Shown here: in pieces, positions 36,047 to 44,459 of the stretch | Numbering within the stretch: position 1 is the stretch's first letter | Layout: every line of letters begins with the position of its first letter | Origin: Zobellia uliginosa | GTDB lineage: Bacteria; Bacteroidota; Bacteroidia; Flavobacteriales; Flavobacteriaceae | Length of the DNA: 64,000 nucleotides | Reading direction: 5' to 3' | Assembly: GCF_900156625.1 (NCBI RefSeq) | Contig: NZ_FTOB01000005.1 | Location: 186,001-250,000, forward strand | Position numbers and translations under genes: made by a program | The notes under the pieces: generated by a model | Seen by the model: only the letters and a program-made list of their open reading frames with translations | Database searches by the model: none | What the model was told of the DNA's origin: nothing

Positions 36047-36493
36047 TTAAAATTTGTTGAACAATGTGTTCAGTTGTTCCATGTCTTGGTCCGATAGGTT
36101 CTTTAATATAAGGTCCTCTGCCTTGGTCATTGATCGGTCCATTTCTTTTAATATGTCCAGGCCTTCCTTTGTTATACGTATTTCGACCTTTCGTCGGTTC
36201 GAAGGGCAAACCTTTCTGTCGACATAGCCTTTTAACAAAAGTTTGTCCACCAAACGGGTAGTGTTACTCATTTTAGAGACCATACGTTCGTTAAGCGTAG
36301 CCAAACTCGCTGGTTTGCCGTTCTGGCCCCTTAAAATGCGCAGTACGTTAAATTGTTGTAATGACACCCCGTAGGGTTTGAGGGCGGCACTCAAAGCTTC
36401 CGTTACCGTATTGTTGACCAATAAAAAATGGATCAGTGTACGGCTTTTTAGGGGAATTTCTTTTTTAGTCTTTAAAATATCTTCTACATTCAT
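36047..36493 (-). CDS. MarR family transcriptional regulator
   Basis: A 148-residue protein with the winged-helix core of MarR: LQQFNVLRILRGQNGKPASLATLNERMV near 45-73, then SNTTRLVDKLLLKGYVDRKVCPSNRRKVEIRITKEG near 75-110 (recognition helix and wing). Dimerisation helices flank it. It probably controls itself and yceI; a perfect palindrome lies at 36507-36518 across its own -7 box. The signal ligand is unknown. Confidence 0.9.
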   Translation of the reverse strand: MNVEDILKTKKEIPLKSRTLIHFLLVNNTVTEALSAALKPYGVSLQQFNVLRILRGQNGKPASLATLNERMVSKMSNTTRLVDKLLLKGYVDRKVCPSNRRKVEIRITKEGLDILKEMDRSMTKAEDLILKNLSDQDMEQLNTLFNKF

Positions 36494-36506
36494 GTCTCTA
36501 CAACAA

Positions 36507-36523
36507 TTGTATATACAAATGTA
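36507..36523 (-). promoter_or_regulatory. marR promoter -7 box overlapping a palindromic operator
   Basis: TTGTATATACAA at 36507-36518 is a perfect 12-base palindrome and shares bases with the minus-strand TACATTTG (36523-36516), a TAnnTTTG box 22 bases before the marR ATG. The arrangement suggests autorepression; binding is inferred. Confidence 0.5.
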
Positions 36524-36604
36524 TATTTAAAGTTCAAATCATTAAAATTTCCGATGGATAATTTTTTGTTAAATATTTAGGAAATGCCTTTGGTTCAAAA
36601 TCCG

Positions 36605-36612
36605 TAATTTTG
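36605..36612 (+). promoter_or_regulatory. Candidate -7 element for the rhodanese gene
   Basis: TAATTTTG matches TAnnTTTG and lies 43 bases before the ATG at 36656. The -33 region is not convincing. Confidence 0.35.
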
Positions 36613-36655
36613 GTTTTTTAAAATGGACATCCGCAATAGCGATAAAAATTAGATT

Positions 36656-36967
36656 ATGAATTTATCACAAGAAGATTGGGAAGAGCAGCTGGAAAAAGAT
36701 GACAACGCACTTATTCTAGATGTTAGGACTCCTGAAGAAGTAGAGGAGGGTTATATACCCAATTCCATCAATATAGATTTTTACCTTGGGCAAGACTTCT
36801 TGAACGAAATCGAGAAGCTTGACAAAAGTAAGAACTACTATGTGTACTGCCGAAGCGGTAATCGAAGTGGTCAGGCCTGTGCCATTATGAACAGTGTAGG
36901 TATAGAGAATACCTATAACCTTGAAGGTGGGTTCATGAATTGGGATGGTGCGGTAGAAGGCGATTAG
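36656..36967 (+). CDS. Rhodanese-like domain protein
   Basis: A 103-residue single rhodanese domain. The start LILDVRTPEEVEEGYIPNSIN at 19-39 is the first conserved block, and the active-site cysteine is C65 in YVYCRSGNRSGQACA. The cysteine loop (CRSGNR, six residues) is that of sulfurtransferases rather than Cdc25-type phosphatases. It should accept or transfer persulfide sulfur in the cytoplasm. A terminator follows at 37026-37062. Confidence 0.92.
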   Translation: MNLSQEDWEEQLEKDDNALILDVRTPEEVEEGYIPNSINIDFYLGQDFLNEIEKLDKSKNYYVYCRSGNRSGQACAIMNSVGIENTYNLEGGFMNWDGAVEGD

Positions 36968-37025
36968 TGTCTTCTTGTCAAACCTGCTTCCATAGCTTGG
37001 GTTTGGTGTTGTTGGAAAAATAATG

Positions 37026-37062
37026 GGCCCCGGTCAGTACTTTATAATGTACCGTCGGGGCC
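37026..37062 (+). terminator. Terminator after the rhodanese gene
   Basis: GGCCCCG (37026-37032) pairs with CGGGGCC (37056-37062) with an inner GTAC/GTAC helix, followed by TTGTTTTTTT. Confidence 0.8.
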
Positions 37063-37135
37063 TTGTTTTTTTAATGATTTAGAATTTATCTTTTTTTGTA
37101 TATAAATTGTGCGTTGCAAAAAAACAACCGTTTCA

Positions 37136-38410
37136 ATGCGCGAAGACCTTCTTCATTTTATATGGAAATATAAAAAACTAAGGCTTTCCGATTTGCGGAC
37201 GAGCCGAGGGGAGAGTTTGTCCATTATCAATTTCGGTAGGCACAATCACCTGGCCGGTCCTGATTTTTTTAATGCCCAAATAGATATAGGGGGGCAGGTG
37301 TGGGCCGGTAATGTCGAGATGCACCTAAGATCTTCCGATTGGTATGCCCACCACCACGAACAAGATGTAAACTATAATAATGTAATACTACACGTAGTTT
37401 GGGAAGACGACGGGGATGTTTTTAGAAAAGACAATAGCCTTATACCTACATTAGAGTTGCGTAAGTATATTCCTTTGCAGCTCTTGCAGACCTATCAAAG
37501 TTTGTTCGATAGGAAAAACGTGCATTTTATTAATTGCGAAAAAGATATAGGGGAGTTCGATGACTTCTTGATGAAGAACTGGTTGGAGCGTCTTTATTTT
37601 GAGCGGCTCGAGACCAAGGCCGTGTTTGTGTTCGATCTATTGAAAAAATCGAATAACGATTGGGAGCAAGTACTGTTTACTTTGCTTTTGAAGGGATTTG
37701 GACTCAAAATTAACGGGGCGGCTTTTTTAAGCTTAGGAATTGCCCTCGAATTTTCCATTTTTAGAAAACAGCAAGACAGCGTTTTTCAAATGGAGAGCTT
37801 GTTGTTCGGTATGGCCCATCTCTTGGAAGACGATACGGTTTTGGATGACTATTATATAGAGCTCAAAAAAGAGTATGCCTATCAAAAGCGCAAATACGGA
37901 TTAAGCGATGCCGGTGTGCAAAAACCGGATTTTTTTAAGCTTAGGCCACCTAATTTTCCCACGGTGCGATTGTCGCAATTGGCCAATTTATACGCCACGC
38001 ACCAAAGTTTGTTTCATAAGGTAATCTCGGCGATAAGCCTAGAAGAGCTTTATGCTATATTTAATGTCAAGGCCAGTGCATATTGGGACAGCCATTATAC
38101 TTTTGGTAAGGAATCGCGAAAAAAGACAAAAAAGCTCACATCAACGTTTGTTGACCTATTGGTGATAAATGTCATTCTTCCGTTGCAATTCTGTTATGCC
38201 AAACACAGGGGAGTGGATGTTAACGAACAAATTATTAAGGTGATATCCAAAATAAAGAAGGAAAATAATACCGTTGTCTCCAACTTCGGAAAAATGGGCA
38301 TGGCACCATTGAATGCTAAAGATAGCCAGGCCTTATTGCAGTTGTACAATAGGTACTGTACCCAAAACAAATGCCTACAATGTGTGGTGGGAACCAATTT
38401 ATTGCGTTGA
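37136..38410 (+). CDS. DUF2851 family protein
   Basis: A 424-residue cytoplasmic protein from ATG 37136 (a GTG nine codons earlier is possible). Conserved blocks of DUF2851 are MREDLLHFIWKYKKL, HNHLAGPDFFNAQIDIGGQ, NVEMHLRSSDWYAHHHEQD and the later FPTVRLSQLANLYATHQSLF. A cysteine cluster ends the protein (RYCTQNKCLQCVVG, three Cys), which may bind a metal. The family is common in Bacteroidota and its biochemical function is unknown. It is the first gene of a run with pspC and the potassium channel. Confidence 0.87.
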   Translation: MREDLLHFIWKYKKLRLSDLRTSRGESLSIINFGRHNHLAGPDFFNAQIDIGGQVWAGNVEMHLRSSDWYAHHHEQDVNYNNVILHVVWEDDGDVFRKDNSLIPTLELRKYIPLQLLQTYQSLFDRKNVHFINCEKDIGEFDDFLMKNWLERLYFERLETKAVFVFDLLKKSNNDWEQVLFTLLLKGFGLKINGAAFLSLGIALEFSIFRKQQDSVFQMESLLFGMAHLLEDDTVLDDYYIELKKEYAYQKRKYGLSDAGVQKPDFFKLRPPNFPTVRLSQLANLYATHQSLFHKVISAISLEELYAIFNVKASAYWDSHYTFGKESRKKTKKLTSTFVDLLVINVILPLQFCYAKHRGVDVNEQIIKVISKIKKENNTVVSNFGKMGMAPLNAKDSQALLQLYNRYCTQNKCLQCVVGTNLLR

Positions 38411-38483
38411 AATGGTTAAATTTGGCTTTAAAGATTTTGAAAAAATGCTCTAGTCGGCGTTTCATATAGTTTCAAACATCACT

Positions 38484-38711
38484 ATGAACCTCTTCTATAA
38501 ATTACTTTATTATTTTCAGAAACGCGGTTTCGAGGTGTGCCGTAGAATAGCCGAAAGGTTGGGCATACGGGCCAGGGTTGTACGGACATCCTTCATTTAC
38601 CTGACGTTCGTAACCTTGGGTTTTGGTTTTGCACTGTACCTGTTTTTGGCCTTTTGGTTACGCATCAAAGACTTGGTGTATACCAAGCGTACTTCCGTTT
38701 TTGATTTATGA
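38484..38711 (+). CDS. PspC domain membrane protein
   Basis: A 75-residue protein with the PspC pattern: RGFEVCRRIAERLGIRARVVRTSF, then one long membrane segment (about 37-58, FIYLTFVTLGFGFALYLFLAFW) and a charged C-terminus. PspC domains belong to the phage-shock response, but in this family members are stand-alone. Its stop overlaps the ATG of the potassium channel by 4 bases (ATGA), indicating translational coupling. Confidence 0.82.
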   Translation: MNLFYKLLYYFQKRGFEVCRRIAERLGIRARVVRTSFIYLTFVTLGFGFALYLFLAFWLRIKDLVYTKRTSVFDL

Positions 38712-39721
38712 TAATGATACAGCTATTTAGGTCTAAAGTGTATATAGCGATTGCGTTGATGTTGGGCGTGTTGTCGCTCGGTGTTTTCGGGTATCGCTAC
38801 TTGTCGGACCTTACTTGGGTAGATGCGCTCTATATGACCATTATTACGGTGACTACCGTGGGCTTTTCCGAGGTAGGCCCTATGGATACCCAAGAAAAAA
38901 TATTTACCGTAGTTTTAATCGTACTGAGCGTTTTTATTTTTGCATTTGCCATCTCGGTCATTACCGAATATATTTTGAGCAGAAGTTCGCTACAGGAATT
39001 AAAAAGGAAAAAAGTGAAAAATAAGATAGATAGCCTTTCCGGACATGTAATAGTGTGTGGTTTTGGTAGGAACGGTATGCAGGCCGTTGAGCGTTTAAGG
39101 GCCTATGAAAAACCATTCGTCGTTATAGAAAAGGATAGGGAGGTTATTGAAAAATACGAGGAGGAGCTTTTGTTTGTCGAAGGCGATGCAAATGAAGACG
39201 AAATTCTTTTGGCTGCTGGCCTTGATCGTGCCCAACACTTGATTACGGCCCTCCCCGATGATGCGGCCAACCTTTTTGTCGTCTTGTCGGCGAGACAATT
39301 GAACAAAGACCTATTTATTGTTACGCGGGCGTCTTTGGTCAACTCCCAGAAAAAATTGCTTTTGGCGGGAGCCGATAAAGTGATTATGCCCGATAAGATC
39401 GGGGGCGATCATATGGCTTCCTTGATCGTAATGCCCGACCTTATCACCTTTATGGATAAGTTGGGAGTGGAAGGGGAGCATACCACCAACCTCGAGGAGG
39501 TGGCTATAGAAGATTTTAAAGACCAGGTAGAGTGTAACTCCCTTAGGGATTTGGACCTGCGAAAGCGAACTGGCTGTACGATAATCGGTTATATAGAACC
39601 TGATGGTAACTATATCATCAATCCCGAAGCGGACCTGCAATTGCAACCCAAAAGTAAGGTAATCGTCTTGGGAAGGCCCGAACAAATACGAAAACTAAAT
39701 GAAATGTTCAGAATTGGCTAG
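38708..39721 (+). CDS. Potassium channel with TrkA-N and TrkA-C (RCK) domains
   Basis: A 337-residue protein: membrane segments at about 11-30 and 65-92 with a pore loop between (WVDALYMTIITVTTVGFSEVG), a TrkA-N domain starting VIVCGFGRNGMQAVERL, and a C-terminal TrkA-C part after about 250. The pore filter reads T50-V-G-F-S54: the second glycine of the usual GYG is Ser, an unusual filter that could change selectivity. The RCK domain likely binds nucleotide or ions and gates the pore. Coupled to the pspC gene. Confidence 0.88.
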   Translation: MIMIQLFRSKVYIAIALMLGVLSLGVFGYRYLSDLTWVDALYMTIITVTTVGFSEVGPMDTQEKIFTVVLIVLSVFIFAFAISVITEYILSRSSLQELKRKKVKNKIDSLSGHVIVCGFGRNGMQAVERLRAYEKPFVVIEKDREVIEKYEEELLFVEGDANEDEILLAAGLDRAQHLITALPDDAANLFVVLSARQLNKDLFIVTRASLVNSQKKLLLAGADKVIMPDKIGGDHMASLIVMPDLITFMDKLGVEGEHTTNLEEVAIEDFKDQVECNSLRDLDLRKRTGCTIIGYIEPDGNYIINPEADLQLQPKSKVIVLGRPEQIRKLNEMFRIG

Positions 39722-39832
39722 TGCCGTGCTGCGTTAATTCAACATTATTATTTGATTGTGTTACTATTTTTTATGATATTGCTGCAATTGTGTTAAAACC
39801 ACTGATACAGCATCGAACCTACAAAGATTAAT

Positions 39833-41902
39833 ATGAAGAAATTTACCTTATTGTTTTTTTTGCTACTAGGTGTAGTAGCCTTTTCCCAAGAGCTTGTTGT
39901 AAAAGGCAAAGTCTATAATCCTTCCCCTCGAATAAATGACGGTGTAATTGAAGCAGATGTAACAGGCGGTACCCCTCCATATACCTATAAATGGAGCAAT
40001 CAAACAACTTCTTTAACTTCCAAAAGATCAAGCGGATTGGTAGAAGGTGTGCCTTATACATTAACGGTAACCGATGCTGCCGGTAACTCCCAGACCAAGA
40101 CCTTTAAAGTAGAATCCGAGGCTATAGTCGAGGTTTTTAACGGTACTATGACCCCTGCGGTGAGCGCCCTTGGATCAGTACTGTTTTGGGATCCTTTTGC
40201 GGCCGTGGGTATTTACGACCCCATAGTGTATGCCGATGTCAAATTGGTAGGAACACCGGGTTGGACCAGCAATATCCAAGATAGGTTTGTTCTCAAAAAG
40301 TGGCTTAAGGCCGAAGGGGAAAGGGTCAAAAAGGGAGATAAGATAGCAGTGATTTCCAGTAATAGCCAAGCCGATACTACGGTTGTAGCCCCTGCCAATG
40401 GCCAGTTAAAATATTTGGTCGACGAAGGTAAGGTTATCTATAATTCTGAGAATGCAAAGCATGTTATCGAGCAAGGGGCCCATTACCTTGCGGAAATAAA
40501 ATACGATAAGCCTGTGGCAATGCAACACCCGAACGGTGATCCAATTTCCAATGGTATACCTTTTATTGTGATTTGGTTGGTGTTTGGAGCCACGTTCTTT
40601 ACGCTTCGAATGGGCTTTATAAATATTAAGGGGTTTAAGCATTCCATTGATTTGGCCAAAGGAAAATATGACGATCCCGATGCGCCCGGTCAAGTAACCC
40701 ATTTTCAGGCTTTGGCAACAGCGGTATCGGGTACCGTAGGTTTGGGTAACATTGCCGGTGTGGCCGTAGCCGTGTCCTTAGGTGGGGCGGGAGCTACATT
40801 TTGGATGATTGTCTGTGGTTTGCTTGGGATGTCTTCTAAGTTCGTGGAATGTACCCTAGGGGTCAAGTATCGCGATATCCTTCCTGACGGTAGGGTCTTT
40901 GGAGGTCCGATGAACTATTTGAGATACGGTCTTGAAAAGCGAAACATGAAGGGCTTTGGTAAGATATTGGCCGGCTTCTTTGCCGTCTTGGCCATTGGTG
41001 CATCTTTTGGCGGGGGCAATATGTTTCAGGCCAACCAATCTTTCGAACGATTGGCGGGCCAGTTTCCGGCCTTGGAAGGTCAAGGTTTTTGGTTCGGTGT
41101 TATAACAGCCATTCTTGTAGGTGTCGTTATTATCGGGGGAATCAACAGTATTGCTAAGGTTACCGGTAGGGTAGTGCCGATTATGGCTTCAATATATATT
41201 GTAGCGGCCTTGGCCGTTATCATTATGAATATACAGAATATCGGACCCGCGTTTTCGGCCATATTCGAAGGGGCCTTTAACCCATCGGCCCTAAAGGGGG
41301 GTATTGTTGGTGTGCTTGTGATAGGCTTCCAGAGGGCGGCCTTCTCCAATGAGGCGGGGGTAGGTTCCGCTGCTATTGCACATAGTACGGCAAAAACCAA
41401 TCATCCACCATCTGAAGGCTTCGTGGCCCTTCTAGAGCCTTTTATAGATACAGTAGTGGTGTGTACGCTTACGGCATTGGTATTGATTTTTACCGGTATG
41501 CACGAGGTTGAGGGCTTGGCCGGTGCGCAGTTGACCTCCGATGCTTTCGGAAGCCAGATTTCTTGGTTCCCTTATGTATTGGCCTTGGCGGTATTCCTTT
41601 TCGCCTTTTCTACCATGATTTCTTGGTCGTATTATGGCATGCGTGCCTGGACCTATCTTTTTGGAAAGAGTAAAAAATCTGAAATGGTATACAAAATGCT
41701 TTTCTTGGTATTCGTAGTAGTAGGTGCTTCCGTAAGTTTAGGGGCCGTACTCGATTTTTCGGATATGATGATCTTGGCCATGTCTTTTCCTAATATTATC
41801 GGTCTCTACATTATGTCCGGTGAGGTTAAGGGAGATTTGAATGCTTACTGGAAAAAATTGAAGGCAAACGAGCTTTTTAAAAAGCAAGTGGCCGCTAAAT
41901 AG
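39833..41902 (+). CDS. AGCS family alanine/sodium symporter with N-terminal secreted domains
   Basis: A 689-residue fusion. Residues 1-19 are a signal peptide; about 20-98 resemble an SprB-type Ig-like repeat (GGTPPYTYKWSN, then GVPYTLTVTDAAGNSQTKTF); about 130-225 resemble a biotinyl/lipoyl-like beta-sandwich (KKWLKAEGERVKKGDKIAVI, APANGQLKYLVDEG) without a modified lysine; the AGCS transporter core spans about 240-680 with about ten membrane segments and motifs AVSGTVGLGNIAGVAVAV, GFQRAAFSNEAGVGSAA. Family AGCS imports alanine or glycine with Na+ or H+. The extension places two extra domains outside the cytoplasm. No close operon partner except the HHH gene. Confidence 0.9.
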   Translation: MKKFTLLFFLLLGVVAFSQELVVKGKVYNPSPRINDGVIEADVTGGTPPYTYKWSNQTTSLTSKRSSGLVEGVPYTLTVTDAAGNSQTKTFKVESEAIVEVFNGTMTPAVSALGSVLFWDPFAAVGIYDPIVYADVKLVGTPGWTSNIQDRFVLKKWLKAEGERVKKGDKIAVISSNSQADTTVVAPANGQLKYLVDEGKVIYNSENAKHVIEQGAHYLAEIKYDKPVAMQHPNGDPISNGIPFIVIWLVFGATFFTLRMGFINIKGFKHSIDLAKGKYDDPDAPGQVTHFQALATAVSGTVGLGNIAGVAVAVSLGGAGATFWMIVCGLLGMSSKFVECTLGVKYRDILPDGRVFGGPMNYLRYGLEKRNMKGFGKILAGFFAVLAIGASFGGGNMFQANQSFERLAGQFPALEGQGFWFGVITAILVGVVIIGGINSIAKVTGRVVPIMASIYIVAALAVIIMNIQNIGPAFSAIFEGAFNPSALKGGIVGVLVIGFQRAAFSNEAGVGSAAIAHSTAKTNHPPSEGFVALLEPFIDTVVVCTLTALVLIFTGMHEVEGLAGAQLTSDAFGSQISWFPYVLALAVFLFAFSTMISWSYYGMRAWTYLFGKSKKSEMVYKMLFLVFVVVGASVSLGAVLDFSDMMILAMSFPNIIGLYIMSGEVKGDLNAYWKKLKANELFKKQVAAK

Positions 41903-41922
41903 TATTGACGCATCCCATGCGT

Positions 41923-42807
41923 ATGGAAAATTTTAAGTCCCACTTCAGGTTCAATAAACAGGAACGAAGTGGGATTTTTTATTTGTTGTTCATTATAATA
42001 GCCCTGCAAATCGGATTTTTTGTTCTTCGTAATGTAACCGCTGAAAGAGGTGATAGTTCTTTTTGGCTAGATTCGCGGCTTCAGTCTGAAATAGATAGCT
42101 TAAAGGCCAGGTCGCAGCAAAAGGACTCGGTGAAGATATATCCGTTCAACCCTAATTATATTACCGATTACAAAGGGTATACCTTAGGAATGTCCATAGA
42201 TGAAATAGATAGGTTGCACCGGTTTCGGAAAGCGGGTAAGTTTGTCAATTCCGTAGAAGGTTTTCAAGAGGTTACCGGAGTTTCCGATTCCTTGCTTCGG
42301 GCCATATCCCCATATTTTAAATTTCCGGACTGGGTCCAAAAGAAAGAAAGGACTCGAAGGGGGGTTGCTACATCGGGTATTCGGGAAAGGAATTACGGGG
42401 TAAACCTAGAGGTTCGGGATTTGAACGCAGTAACGGCCCAAGAACTTCAAGAGATCGATGGAATCGGCGAAACCTTGTCCGCTAGAATCGTAAAGTTCAG
42501 GAATCGGCTCGGGGGATTTCTGGTCAATGAACAGCTTTACGATGTTTACGGGCTAAAACCTGAGGTGGTCGAGCGCACTTTAGGGCGCTTTCAAGTGTTG
42601 AAAAAGCCCGTTGTTGAAAAAATTAACATAAATACGGCATCGGCCAAAAGCTTGTCAAAATTAGTATATATTCAAAAAGGAGTCGCTGAGAGCATAGTAA
42701 ATTATAGAAATGATAATGGAAACCTTGTTTCTTTTGATGAATTGTCAAAAATAGAGAATTTTCCAATAGAGAAGATTGATAGAATTAAGTTATATTTGGC
42801 CTTATAA
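41923..42807 (+). CDS. Helix-hairpin-helix protein with N-terminal membrane anchor
   Basis: A 294-residue protein; ATG 41923 is chosen although ATG 41917 also fits. A membrane segment lies at about 20-38 (YLLFIIIALQIGFFVL). Three ComEA-type helix-hairpin-helix stretches follow: IDEIDRLHRFRKAGKFVNSVEGF, QELQEIDGIGETLSARIVKF and SKLVYIQKGVAESIVNYR. The middle one has the G-I-G turn typical of DNA-backbone contact. Such proteins may bind DNA at the membrane, as in ComEA uptake, but no competence genes are nearby. Confidence 0.82.
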   Translation: MENFKSHFRFNKQERSGIFYLLFIIIALQIGFFVLRNVTAERGDSSFWLDSRLQSEIDSLKARSQQKDSVKIYPFNPNYITDYKGYTLGMSIDEIDRLHRFRKAGKFVNSVEGFQEVTGVSDSLLRAISPYFKFPDWVQKKERTRRGVATSGIRERNYGVNLEVRDLNAVTAQELQEIDGIGETLSARIVKFRNRLGGFLVNEQLYDVYGLKPEVVERTLGRFQVLKKPVVEKININTASAKSLSKLVYIQKGVAESIVNYRNDNGNLVSFDELSKIENFPIEKIDRIKLYLAL

Positions 42808-42818
42808 ATTGAATTGCT

Positions 42819-43988
42819 ATGCAGAGCATGTACTTTACTGAAGAACATCAGTTATTTAGAGAGAGTCTCAGGGATTTTTTGTCGAAAGAAGTGGTTCCCC
42901 ATATCGATAAATGGGAAGCAACCGGCGCCATAGAGTCCTTTATTTGGAAAAAGTTCGGTGAAATGGGGTATTTCGGCCTTGCAACCGATGAAGCCTATGG
43001 GGGCTTAGGGTTAGATCTCTTTTATACCGTAATATTTTTGGAAGAGCTTCAAAGGGTAAATTCCGGTGGTTTTGCCGCCGCAATGTGGGCACATGCTTAC
43101 TTGGCTATGACACATCTGAACAAAAATGCCAACCACGAACAGAAGTTGGCGTATTTGACCCCAAGTGTCAATGGGGAGAAAATTGGCTGCCTGGGGGTTA
43201 CCGAACCGTTTGGGGGTAGTGATGTGGCCGGAATGAGAACGATCGCAGTAAAAGATGGGGATGAATATATTATCAACGGTTCAAAGACCTTTATTACGAA
43301 TGGGGTGTACGGTGATTATTGTATACTTGCAGCAAAGACCGATCCGTCAGCGGGAAATAAGGGGATAAGTATCTTTATTGTCGATTTGGATAGCAAAGGG
43401 GTTACGGCCAGTAAGCTCAATAAATTGGGTTGGCGTGCCTCGGATACGGCCGAATTGGCTTTTGATAACGTACGGGTTCCCGCTTCCAATTTAATGGGAA
43501 GTGAGGGCAAAGGTTTTACTTTTATAATGGAGGCTTTTGCCTTGGAGCGTTTGGTTATGGGGATCAATGCCCATGCAAGGGCCGAATATGCCCTTGAATA
43601 CGCCATGCAATACATGTCGGAAAGGGAAACTTTCGGGAAGCCTATAAACCAGTACCAGGCCCTAAGGCATAGGTTGGTCGACGGACATGCCAGTATGGAT
43701 CTGTGTAAACAGTATAATTACGGGGTCGTCTATAAAATGAACAAAGGGGAGTATGTGGTGCGTGAAGCTACTATTTCAAAGTTGAAATCGACGGAAATGG
43801 CCGACAAGGTCGCCTATGATTGCTTACAGTTTCTAGGGGGCTATGGTTATATCGAAGATTATCCTATGGCTCGAATGTTCAGGGATAGCCGATTGGGGCC
43901 GATAGGTGGAGGTACCTCCGAAATCCTTAAGGAAATTATCGCTAAAATCGTCATAGACAAAAAAGAATATCGTCTGCCTAAAGACTAG
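42819..43988 (+). CDS. Acyl-CoA dehydrogenase
   Basis: A 389-residue flavoprotein: N-terminal helical domain 1-120, FAD-binding middle domain (LGVTEPFGGSDVAGMRT near 125-141, ITNG near 159-162) and C-terminal helical domain. At the usual medium-chain position the catalytic residue is missing: P-I-G-G364-G-T-S-E instead of YEGT. A glutamate at 243 (ALERLVMG) matches the alternative position used by isovaleryl-CoA and long-chain dehydrogenases. Substrate class is not certain. An electron transfer flavoprotein must exist elsewhere. Confidence 0.93.
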   Translation: MQSMYFTEEHQLFRESLRDFLSKEVVPHIDKWEATGAIESFIWKKFGEMGYFGLATDEAYGGLGLDLFYTVIFLEELQRVNSGGFAAAMWAHAYLAMTHLNKNANHEQKLAYLTPSVNGEKIGCLGVTEPFGGSDVAGMRTIAVKDGDEYIINGSKTFITNGVYGDYCILAAKTDPSAGNKGISIFIVDLDSKGVTASKLNKLGWRASDTAELAFDNVRVPASNLMGSEGKGFTFIMEAFALERLVMGINAHARAEYALEYAMQYMSERETFGKPINQYQALRHRLVDGHASMDLCKQYNYGVVYKMNKGEYVVREATISKLKSTEMADKVAYDCLQFLGGYGYIEDYPMARMFRDSRLGPIGGGTSEILKEIIAKIVIDKKEYRLPKD

Positions 43989-44079
43989 CTACGGCTTGTA
44001 AATAAAGGAGTGTAGCTAGGAGGGTATAAAATTTGCCGAATAATTTAAAAACAAGTAGTGCTCAATTCTAAATAAGTTG

Positions 44080-44087
44080 TATATTTG
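44080..44087 (+). promoter_or_regulatory. Promoter -7 element of rpsU
   Basis: TATATTTG at 44080-44087 matches TAnnTTTG and is followed by CACCC; the ATG is at 44122, giving a leader of about 30 bases. The -33 box is weak. Confidence 0.55.
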
Positions 44088-44121
44088 CACCCTTAATTCT
44101 AAAGAGAGGAGGTAGTAGCCA

Positions 44122-44316
44122 ATGTTAATTATACCAGTAAAAGAAGGAGAAAACATCGATAGGGCTTTGAAACGTTTCAAGCGTAAATTCGATAAAACGG
44201 GTACGATGCGTAGATTACGTAAGCGTCAGCAATTCACAAAACCCTCCGTTGAGCGCAGAGCGCAGATACAAAAAGCAGAATACATTCAAGGTTTAAGGGA
44301 TAAAGAAGAAATTTAA
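44122..44316 (+). CDS. rpsU: 30S ribosomal protein S21
   Basis: A 64-residue basic protein of the bS21 family: MLIIPVKEGENIDRALKRFK, KFDKTGTMRRLRKRQQF and a lysine/arginine-rich end. It has no Shine-Dalgarno complementary site close to the ATG except AGGAGGT-like bases near 44107-44113 (GAGGAGG), an unusually strong Shine-Dalgarno sequence for this phylum, 9-15 bases upstream. S21 is involved in initiation, and such a strong site is known in Bacteroidota rpsU genes as an exception. A terminator follows. Confidence 0.96.
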   Translation: MLIIPVKEGENIDRALKRFKRKFDKTGTMRRLRKRQQFTKPSVERRAQIQKAEYIQGLRDKEEI

Positions 44317-44343
44317 TATCCTTTACTAAGTGTACAAATAAGA

Positions 44344-44367
44344 AAATCCCATCGTTAGATGGGATTT
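44344..44367 (+). terminator. Terminator after rpsU
   Basis: AAATCCCATC and GATGGGATTT form a 10-bp stem with a 4-base loop, followed by five more T. Confidence 0.9.
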
Positions 44368-44459
44368 TTTTTGTTGGGAATATATCGATAGGATGTTCTG
44401 CAATCTATCCTTAAATTTAGCGTTAGATGAATCTTAAGATTTAAAGGTAACTTCGTAGC

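Noticed and set aside
43985-44019. Inverted repeat CTAGCTAC/GTAGCTAG after the acyl-CoA dehydrogenase as a terminator
   Set aside because: The loop is about 19 bases long and there is no T-run; not enough to call a terminator.
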